A stretch of 44,807 nt of DNA from Bacteroidaceae bacterium (GTDB lineage: Bacteria; Bacteroidota; Bacteroidia; Bacteroidales; Bacteroidaceae), in NCBI GenBank assembly GCA_017617335.1, contig JAFZWK010000010.1, forward strand, positions 1-44,807, given 5' to 3'. The stretch's first letter is position 1, and each line of letters opens with the position of its first letter. The translations under genes were made by a program, and so were the position numbers. Positions 25,468 through 32,158 of this stretch are shown here, in pieces. The notes beneath the pieces are model-generated. The model worked only from the letters and a program-made list of their open reading frames with translations. It made no database searches and had not been told where the DNA came from.

Positions 25468-26637
25468 TTAACGTTGAATCAGCACCTTTTTACCGTTCAC
25501 GATGTTCACACCCTTCTGAGCCTTCTGCAGGCGCTGGCCAGCCAGGTTGAAAATCTCGGCAGCCTCTTCGACACTAACGGTGCGGACCTCGCGGATACCT
25601 GTCTCATCGTTGAAGACGAGGTTCAGAGATTTCACGCTACCCTTTACTGCATCCGCTGGCAACACAGCCTTACCTGCAGGAAGCGTTCCATTTCCCCTTG
25701 AGACTTCCACGAATTCCTTTCCAACTAGACCATAATAATTACCACCGCCAGTAATTGCTAGAGGTTTATTTTCAGTACTACCTACAAGCAGGTTATCGCT
25801 AAGTGTCTCACCAGAATTAGCTAACGTGATTTTAACATCACTGGATGGATCACCCATTAGCAGCATACCTGTACAACCAGCTACGGCACCCGTAATCTTC
25901 TGGAAGTTAATGGTTTCGCCGCTTACGCCCGTTATCTGCCATGCTGTATAGCCTTCAGAATTTGTAAAGTCTATAGCCATATCGCTGGCATAAGTAGCAT
26001 AGCCAAAACTATTGAGGGAGACAGTCGGCATGCCCGCAGTAATCTCTAAATCGTCAAAATATGCAAATGAATTTCCACTTCCGCCATAGAATTCAAATTT
26101 CAGGTAAAGTGTAGAGGAAAAGGATTCCGCAGGAAGAACATATGTATATTTTATCATTGGCTTTACCGACAGTCCACTATATTCTTTTACTAGTTTATAC
26201 GAATTTTCTTCTCCTGATGTAGAATAAGAGAGCTTTACGTAAGCAGTTGTGAAATCCGTGGCGCCACTTGCACAAGCCCAGTGATTTACCAAGATTTCAG
26301 AATAGTTAGCCACATTGAGAGGGCCTAAGGTGAAACTGCCTGTTTGTGTTTTTAGAGAATAAAGACAGGAGCCAGTTTTCGGATACGATGAACTTGATGA
26401 ACTTTTGTATAATTTGGTGGTTGTTGAAGGTATTTCGTATTCAACATTATCATATACTTCTGCTATTCCACTTTTAACGCTATAGGAATTATTCCATACT
26501 ATAGAAGAAGTGGATTCTCCAAATGTTTCTGCAAACAGAACCTCTTGCGCCTGTACATGTCCACAGATTACGATAGAAAGAAACGCAGTAAGGGATGCAA
26601 CTCGCCACGTATACAAATTAAGTAATTTCTGTTTCAT
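25468..26637 (-). CDS. Secreted beta-rich protein with NGKK sorting-type tail
   Basis: A 389-residue exported protein with a signal peptide ending near ICGHVQAQ (about residue 30). Residues about 35-200 look like a jelly-roll/cleaved-adhesin type domain (ETFGESTSSIVWNNSY, YSEILVNHWACASG, FYGGSGNSFAYFDDLEI). Residues about 205-340 hold a Prevotella-type beta domain (FGYATYASDMAIDF, GMLLMGDPSSDVKI). The C-terminus is NLAGQRLQKAQKGVNIVNGKKVLIQR-like, the same tail type as the LRR and M60 proteins. Probably a surface or cell-wall-associated binding protein of unknown ligand. A perfect promoter lies about 75 nt upstream and a small peptide gene follows on the same strand. Confidence 0.82.
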   Translation of the reverse strand: MKQKLLNLYTWRVASLTAFLSIVICGHVQAQEVLFAETFGESTSSIVWNNSYSVKSGIAEVYDNVEYEIPSTTTKLYKSSSSSSYPKTGSCLYSLKTQTGSFTLGPLNVANYSEILVNHWACASGATDFTTAYVKLSYSTSGEENSYKLVKEYSGLSVKPMIKYTYVLPAESFSSTLYLKFEFYGGSGNSFAYFDDLEITAGMPTVSLNSFGYATYASDMAIDFTNSEGYTAWQITGVSGETINFQKITGAVAGCTGMLLMGDPSSDVKITLANSGETLSDNLLVGSTENKPLAITGGGNYYGLVGKEFVEVSRGNGTLPAGKAVLPADAVKGSVKSLNLVFNDETGIREVRTVSVEEAAEIFNLAGQRLQKAQKGVNIVNGKKVLIQR

Positions 26638-26711
26638 TTTCTTTTTGTTTTAGATTAATACTTATTTAGTTTAAAATTATTAACACATTAATAAAACGCG
26701 CATATCGCAGG

Positions 26712-26742
26712 CAAAAATAGTCAATATCCATGAAATGACAAA
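26712..26742 (-). promoter_or_regulatory. Promoter of the secreted protein gene
   Basis: Minus-strand TTTG (26742-26739), a 19-nt spacer and TATTTTTG (26719-26712), about 75 nt before the ATG at 26637. Confidence 0.78.
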
Positions 26743-26774
26743 GGAAAACGGGATTTATTTTGCATTGAAACAAG

Positions 26775-26871
26775 AAAATGACGATAACGAGCCTCCACGA
26801 ATCGCACGAATCGCAAGTATCGAGACGAGAGACGAGAGTCAAGAGTCTGGAGTCGAGGGTCTGGGGTCCCG
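26775..26871. repeat. Run of 6-, 9- and 7-nt short tandem repeats
   Basis: GACGATAACGAG (26779-26790) is followed by three 9-mers CACGAATCG, CACGAATCG, CAAGTATCG (26796-26822). Seven heptamers then run exactly in step: AGACGAG, AGACGAG, AGTCAAG, AGTCTGG, AGTCGAG, GGTCTGG, GGTCCCG (26823-26871). No gene overlaps. Confidence 0.75.
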
Positions 26872-26964
26872 TTGTCAGAGATTAGACAAAAACGGTTTTT
26901 CGTCAAATTAGTTGAAAGCACAGAAGAATTAACACTTTCATGAAGAAGACGACAAATCATTTCT

Positions 26965-27153
26965 CGGTGAAACTGTTTTTTCAGCGAAAGCGGGTTTTTT
27001 CCTCTGATGATGTTTCTTGTTGCAAGGCAACAAGCGTTGATGGAAGGGCTGGTACTGAGAGTTCGCTCTCAAGCACAAGGCCATGACAGCAGCGCAAGGC
27101 TCGAAGAGCAAAACATTAGAGGGGTTTTAAAGGTTTTGATTGAATAGCTGACA
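26965..27153 (-). repeat. Multi-hairpin element E4
   Basis: The outer stem CCTCTGATGATGTTT (27001-27015) pairs with AAACATTAGAGG (27111-27122) with a 3-nt bulge. Inside are CTTGTTGC-AAG-GCAACAAG (27016-27034), TGAGAG-TTCG-CTCTCA (27056-27071) and GCTC-GAA-GAGC (27099-27109). The left flank (26981-27000) is TCAGCGAAAGCGGGTTTTTT; the right flank is GGGGTTTTAAAGGTTTTGATTGAATAG. Both are the reverse of the E1/E2 flanks. Confidence 0.75.
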
Positions 27154-27170
27154 CGCAGGGAGTTTCTCAA

Positions 27171-27235
27171 GGAAAACCCCGCTTCGCTAAAAACAGAATC
27201 GATGATGACGATAACGGTAACCAACGATAACAGAA
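27171..27235 (+). repeat. Element end fragment plus hexamer repeats
   Basis: GGAAAACCCCGCTTCGCTAAAAACAG (27171-27196) repeats the right flank of E1/E2 without an element body, then GATGATGACGATAACGGTAACC continues with the GACGAT/AACGAT repeat. To the next gene (27430) the DNA is AT-rich with a lone -7-like TAATTTTG at 27371-27378. Confidence 0.6.
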
Positions 27236-27429
27236 TGCAACGATGACTGGGGGAGGAAAAAAGAATGTTGTCAATTAATTTCAGGATTCTTTGGTTTGTT
27301 GAGGTAGATAAAATGTTGCTGTTTTTACCTTTTTTAACTAAGGAGTGGATGACGAAGTAAAATAAATCAGTAATTTTGCAAATTAATATGGATTAATGCG
27401 TGCTTACGCGCGCGATGAAATAAGTTGAT

Positions 27430-30330
27430 TTGAACGATCTGGTACTCTCTGGTTTCCTCAGCCTGTTCGCCTTGTTTGGCAAGGAAGAGCAAGTTGACGA
27501 GACACGGGCAAAAAAGATGCTCGTGAACTACCTGCGTCATCACTATGGCATCCGCAATGTTGACAGCTATCTTGACCTCTACAGCGACATGCGGGGCGTG
27601 TATGAGATGACAGACAACCTGGATGCACCAACTACGGTTGCTTCCGTCTGCGAGAACCTGCAAGGCAAGATCCAAGCCCGCGAGGCCTCGATGCTCCTGC
27701 TGCGTCTGATGGAATTCTGCGGCATCGAGGGCGAAGAGATTCATCCCATCTTCCGCATCATGGCTGACCGCTTTGGGGTAGACGAAGAGACGCTTGGCGA
27801 TTTCACCGACTACGTCAAAGGCAAGAGCACTGAGCACGTACTACTGCATGACCTGGAGGACACCAACGGACAACTGAAAACGCTGCTCGACCCAAAGACC
27901 GGTCTGCTTGTCTTCACCTACACAGGTACCGACAACGTCCTGCTGAACGATGTGCCCGTACTCTCCGGCACCTATCAGGTGTGGCTGCAGAGCAGTGTCC
28001 TGAAGGGCAAGAACGGTCGTCCTGTCTATTACTCCACCATCCTTGATGCCCATCAGCGGCACAATGGGAAAGCGGTGGATGATACGTTGCAAGTGGAGTT
28101 CTGCGGACGCGACATCAACTTCCGCTTCCCAGGCAGCAACATAGGCATGCACGACCTGAGCTTCACGCTCCACAGCGGTGAGCTGCTGGCCATCATGGGT
28201 GGGTCAGGAACAGGGAAGTCAACCCTGCTCTCCATCCTGAACGGTTCCCTCAAGCCCCAGCAAGGAACCATCACCATCAACGGCCACAGCATTGATGAGC
28301 CCAAGGTAAAAGACCTTATCGGTTTCGTCCCCCAAGATGACTTGCTCATCGAGGAGCTTACCGTTTACCAGAATCTCTACTTTACCGCACGCCTCTGCTT
28401 CGAGGGAATGAGCGATGAGGAACTGAATCGTCGCGTCATAAAGACACTCAAAGACCTCGGTCTCGATGCTGCCAAGGACTTGAAGGTGGGCTCTGCCATC
28501 AACAAATACATCTCTGGGGGCCAGCGCAAGCGCCTGAACATCGCCCTTGAGCTTATCCGTGAACCTGCGGTACTGTTCCTCGACGAACCAACGTCAGGCC
28601 TCTCCTCTGCCGACACAGAGAAGGTTATCAACCTGCTGAAGGAGCAAACGCTGAAGGGGAAACTCATCGTGGTGAACATCCACCAACCTTCGAGCGACGT
28701 CTATAAACTCTTTGACCGCCTCTGGCTGCTCGACCGTGGTGGCTATCCAGTCTTCGACGGCAATCCCATCGATGCCATCACTTACTTCAAGACGGCTGCC
28801 GACTATGCGGACGCTGAGACCAGCGCCTGCCCTACCTGTGGAAACGTGAACCCTGAGATCATCCTTAATATCATCGACGAGAAAGCACTCACAGGCAGTG
28901 GCGAGATATCGGATGAGCGCAAAATGAAACCTCAGGAATGGCATGCGCTCTACCTGAAGAACCGCACCACCCTATCCGAACCTGAAGTTGGCGAGGTGCC
29001 ACCTTCGGATCAACGCCGCCCGAACGTACTGAGGCAGTTCCTCATCTTCCTGCAACGTAATTTCAAGACGAAAGTCACCAACGTGCAGTATCTGCTCATC
29101 ACCCTTCTGGAAGCACCTCTGCTGGCCGTGATATGCGCGCTCTTGACCCGCTACGCGCCACCTGAAGGATACAGCGTGATGAACAACAAGAACCTGGTGA
29201 GCTACTTTTTCATGGCTGTCATCGTTGCCACATTCATCGGCATGAGCGGCAGTGCTGAGGAGATCATCAAAGACCGTGCCCTACTGAAGCGCGAAAAGTT
29301 CCTGCGCCTTTCCTACAGCAGCTACATCTGGTCGAAAATCATCTATCTGGCAAGTGTCTCGCTTGTGCAGACCCTTCTCTTTATCCTCATCGGCAACACC
29401 ATCATGGGGTTGCATGGGCTGACTGGCGTATGGTGGCTGATCCTGTTCGTGACGGCCCTGCTGTCCAATCTTATTGGACTACTGCTCTCACAATGTCTCA
29501 GCTCTGTGGTTGCCATCTACATCAGCATTCCGCTTCTGCTCATCCCACAAATCCTGCTGTGCGGACTGGTGGTCAGTTTCTCTGACCTGACACCCAAGAG
29601 CACGACGGGAAATGTGCCCCTCATCGGAGATGTCATCCCATCACGATGGGCATACGAGGCACTGGCTGTAACCTCATTCACCGACAATGCCTACGAGCAA
29701 CCGCTTTTCTCTATCGACAAGGAGAAACACGAGAATCAATGGTATCTGGCAGGTGTTGTGTATGAACTGCAGTCACAACTGGAAACGATGCGTGACGAAC
29801 AGAAACGCGGCCGTGAAGTAAACCCTGAGCACCTGCGTGTCATCCGTACCAACCTGCCCCAGCTGACAGCTTTCTGCGGCATCGATGACTACACGGGTGA
29901 CGAGAGCTATGAGTCGCTCTATGCATACCTGAAAGAAGCCGAAGAGCTGCTTATCAAGCGAGGCAATAAATTCACACTGCAGGGTGACCGTCTGATGACT
30001 GATGCCATAAAGAAATTTGGCAAGGAAAAACTGTTGCAACTGAAACGCGACAACTGTAACCTGAAACTCGAAGATCTTGTCACGGGTGCCGATCAAGGAA
30101 GGGTTCTGGACATCGTGAAAGGACATATCGTACCCCGTGCCGGCCTGGTTTACCTGACACCACGCAACCACATAGGTCGTGCGCCGTTTTACAGCAGCGA
30201 GAAGATACTGGGTTCCTGGCACGTGAAAACTCTATGGTTCAACATAAGTGTACTGCTGCTGATGTGCCTCTTCACTGGCATCCTCCTCTTCAACGACTGT
30301 CCTGGCCGATGGGTCCGCAAAGACTCGTAA
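27430..30330 (+). CDS. ABCG-like exporter: fused ATPase and ABC-2 permease
   Basis: A 966-residue inner-membrane half-transporter. The start must be TTG at 27430, since an in-frame stop lies at 27421 and the product MNDLVLSGFLSLFALFG fits related proteins. Residues 1-240 form an N-terminal region with a TerB-like helical part. The ATPase has Walker A GGSGTGKS (257-264), signature SGGQRKRLNIA (about 365) and Walker B VLFLDEPTSGLSS (about 383). ABC-2 type transmembrane helices follow from about 545 to 725 (QYLLITLLEAPLLAVICALL, LLIPQILLCGLVVSF). A soluble insertion of about 190 residues (about 745-935) precedes the last helix (TLWFNISVLLLMCLFTGILLF). The order ATPase-then-permease is that of ABCG exporters. 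Substrate unknown; a lipoprotein gene follows 79 nt downstream. Confidence 0.88.
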   Translation: MNDLVLSGFLSLFALFGKEEQVDETRAKKMLVNYLRHHYGIRNVDSYLDLYSDMRGVYEMTDNLDAPTTVASVCENLQGKIQAREASMLLLRLMEFCGIEGEEIHPIFRIMADRFGVDEETLGDFTDYVKGKSTEHVLLHDLEDTNGQLKTLLDPKTGLLVFTYTGTDNVLLNDVPVLSGTYQVWLQSSVLKGKNGRPVYYSTILDAHQRHNGKAVDDTLQVEFCGRDINFRFPGSNIGMHDLSFTLHSGELLAIMGGSGTGKSTLLSILNGSLKPQQGTITINGHSIDEPKVKDLIGFVPQDDLLIEELTVYQNLYFTARLCFEGMSDEELNRRVIKTLKDLGLDAAKDLKVGSAINKYISGGQRKRLNIALELIREPAVLFLDEPTSGLSSADTEKVINLLKEQTLKGKLIVVNIHQPSSDVYKLFDRLWLLDRGGYPVFDGNPIDAITYFKTAADYADAETSACPTCGNVNPEIILNIIDEKALTGSGEISDERKMKPQEWHALYLKNRTTLSEPEVGEVPPSDQRRPNVLRQFLIFLQRNFKTKVTNVQYLLITLLEAPLLAVICALLTRYAPPEGYSVMNNKNLVSYFFMAVIVATFIGMSGSAEEIIKDRALLKREKFLRLSYSSYIWSKIIYLASVSLVQTLLFILIGNTIMGLHGLTGVWWLILFVTALLSNLIGLLLSQCLSSVVAIYISIPLLLIPQILLCGLVVSFSDLTPKSTTGNVPLIGDVIPSRWAYEALAVTSFTDNAYEQPLFSIDKEKHENQWYLAGVVYELQSQLETMRDEQKRGREVNPEHLRVIRTNLPQLTAFCGIDDYTGDESYESLYAYLKEAEELLIKRGNKFTLQGDRLMTDAIKKFGKEKLLQLKRDNCNLKLEDLVTGADQGRVLDIVKGHIVPRAGLVYLTPRNHIGRAPFYSSEKILGSWHVKTLWFNISVLLLMCLFTGILLFNDCPGRWVRKDS

Positions 30331-30409
30331 GCCAATCACATGATAAAAGAAATTAAAAAAAGAAAGAACAAATAATTTATTAACAACTAATTTCAAAATT
30401 AAAAAAGAA

Positions 30410-31210
30410 ATGAAGAAATCATCAATTTTCGCAGTAGCTCTCGCTACTATGCTCTTCGCTGCATGCGGAGGCAACAAGAACGCTCAGACTCCTGAAGAGA
30501 ACTTTGACGAAAAGAGTTTCGAGCAAGAACAGATTGAAGCAAGTATCAAGCAGAACTTCGACAGTCTGGCAACTCAAGTGGGAAATCTCAAGCAATTGCC
30601 CATTCGCAAGAAAGACGGAGTCATCACCCTCTCTGAGGAAGAAATGAAGGTAAAACCCGACTATCTGCTCGACCCCAGCATCTCAGAGAAAGCTACCACA
30701 CTTGCAGAAAAGTACCGCGTGCTGAGCGCCATGCAAATCGACAAGGAAATTGCCCAACTCTATGAAATGCCCACCCAAGAGTATGAGAATGAGATCTCCA
30801 AACTGGTTGTTGACATCAACGATCCTTCTTTCAAAGCCATTGAGGGAACCAGCGATGTTTACGAGACCTCACAAGAACTCTACGACGCTATGAGCAAGAA
30901 TGGACGCATCAACTATTTCTGGCAGATTGTTTCCACCGCACTCGTTGAGCAACTCTACGTTGTATCTCAGAACACTGACAAGTTCATGACAGCCTTCGAC
31001 GATGAGACAGCCTCCAATATGTCATATCGCCTGATTCTCATCCAAGATGCCATCAATCGTTTGACAGAATACGATCCTGAGGTAACTCCTGTGGCAGAAG
31101 CTCTCGAGCCTCTCAACGTCATCAACGCCACCAGCGTCGGTGAACTGAAGGAACAACTGGAATCTGCCAAGGAACTGATTGCTAAAGTTCGCAACAGCCT
31201 CGTTGGTTAA
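30410..31210 (+). CDS. Lipoprotein of unknown function
   Basis: A 266-residue predicted lipoprotein: the signal MKKSSIFAVALATMLFAACGG gives a lipobox LFAAC with Cys19, followed by an acidic, glutamine-rich stretch. The mature part is probably helical (EKATTLAEKYRVLSAMQIDKEIAQLYEMP; LEQL-type heptads), with no enzyme motif seen. It follows the ABC transporter gene by 79 nt on the same strand and is closed by the terminator at 31247-31283, so the two are likely co-transcribed; it might be an envelope partner of the exporter. I do not recognise the family. Confidence 0.75.
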   Translation: MKKSSIFAVALATMLFAACGGNKNAQTPEENFDEKSFEQEQIEASIKQNFDSLATQVGNLKQLPIRKKDGVITLSEEEMKVKPDYLLDPSISEKATTLAEKYRVLSAMQIDKEIAQLYEMPTQEYENEISKLVVDINDPSFKAIEGTSDVYETSQELYDAMSKNGRINYFWQIVSTALVEQLYVVSQNTDKFMTAFDDETASNMSYRLILIQDAINRLTEYDPEVTPVAEALEPLNVINATSVGELKEQLESAKELIAKVRNSLVG

Positions 31211-31246
31211 GAAAAGAAAGAAGGAAACTGATTTCTTAAGATAAAC

Positions 31247-31283
31247 AAGGGAGGACGCTTTGATTTGTGAAGTGTCCTCCCTT
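31247..31283. terminator. Bidirectional terminator
   Basis: AAGGGAGGACGCTT (31247-31260) pairs with AAGTGTCCTCCCTT (31270-31283) around a 9-nt loop, with one G-T pair. It lies between the convergent lipoprotein and STAS genes. Confidence 0.82.
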
Positions 31284-31336
31284 ATTAATTATACACTCGA
31301 GGTCAATTCCTTCGAGAGCAAGGCAAAGGTGTCTTC

Positions 31337-31642
31337 CTATTCCTTGAACTCAAACAAATTGATTAACCCTGTCATCGCAAATACGTTGCGCAAGTCTGCA
31401 TTCATACCCGTGATGAACACATGGACACCCTTAGGCTTAGCACTCTTGAGCACACCAAGAAAAAGGCGCAGACCGCTCGATGATATATAATCAAGAGCCG
31501 AGCAGTCAAGCACAATGTCGCGACCCGCACAGTCAATCAGCGGCTTCATGTCCTGTTCACACTGAGGAGCAGCAGCTGTGTCCAAGCGACCTTCAAAGAC
31601 AGCCACCATGCTGCCGTCTTTTTCATAAATTGTTGTTTTCAT
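31337..31642 (-). CDS. STAS-domain anti-sigma factor antagonist
   Basis: A 101-residue single STAS domain (MKTTIYEKDGSMVAVFEGRLDTAAAPQCE, IVLDCSALDYISSSGLRLFLGVLKSAKPKGV). In partner switches the serine in the DYISSSGLR loop is phosphorylated by the HATPase kinase and dephosphorylated by a SpoIIE-type phosphatase. Both partners are encoded just upstream on the same strand, so the whole switch lies in one operon. No sigma factor gene is adjacent; the final target may be elsewhere or may not be a sigma factor. Confidence 0.9.
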   Translation of the reverse strand: MKTTIYEKDGSMVAVFEGRLDTAAAPQCEQDMKPLIDCAGRDIVLDCSALDYISSSGLRLFLGVLKSAKPKGVHVFITGMNADLRNVFAMTGLINLFEFKE

Positions 31643-31679
31643 ATTCTTAACCTTAATTATTTATATATTATATGATATA

Positions 31680-32144
31680 TCATAGTTTCTTACACAACGT
31701 GAGTACATTCTTGCCATCAACACGCTTATAATGGATGGAGTCCATCAGTTCGCGAACGAGGAAGATGCCGAGTCCGCCAATGGGTCGATCTTCAAGTGGA
31801 AGGGTTGTATCGACCTTCTCCCTTGCAGTAGGGTCAAAAGGAATACCGCTGTCAGAAATGATGAATTCCAACTGCTCGTCATTACCTTGCACATCGATAT
31901 TCACATCACCATGAACATCTGCCGGATAGGCATAATTCATCACATTCACCACAGCTTCTTCTATGGCCAGATTCATTTGCATTGTCTGTGCCGGATCTAA
32001 ATCAACAGAATCACATATCTCATCGATAAACTGATTTAGTTGAGGAACAGCCTGGACATCGTTGGGCAAAACAAGAGAACGAAAAAACGATTTCCGTCTG
32101 TCAGAGTGTTGCTTTTGATTTATCTTGCCATCCAATGCCTTCAT
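31680..32144 (-). CDS. HATPase_c anti-sigma-type serine kinase (RsbW/SpoIIAB-like)
   Basis: A 154-residue GHKL ATPase: the N-box MNLAIEEAVVNVMNYAYP (about 84-101), G1 box ISDSGIPFDPT and G2 box DRPIGGLGIFLVRELMD. Such proteins phosphorylate a STAS antagonist on serine. The sequence is closely alike to the last 140 residues of the SpoIIE protein encoded 14 nt upstream, indicating a duplication of the kinase domain. The N-terminal 20 residues are polar and differ from the fused copy. Start at the ATG at 32144; the short gap to both neighbours indicates co-translation or co-transcription. Confidence 0.9.
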   Translation of the reverse strand: MKALDGKINQKQHSDRRKSFFRSLVLPNDVQAVPQLNQFIDEICDSVDLDPAQTMQMNLAIEEAVVNVMNYAYPADVHGDVNIDVQGNDEQLEFIISDSGIPFDPTAREKVDTTLPLEDRPIGGLGIFLVRELMDSIHYKRVDGKNVLTLCKKL

Positions 32145-32158
32145 ATAGAAAGATGTGT

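Noticed and set aside
15891-27235. Insertion sequence
   Set aside because: No transposase frame is present in any of the spacers; only non-coding repeats are seen.
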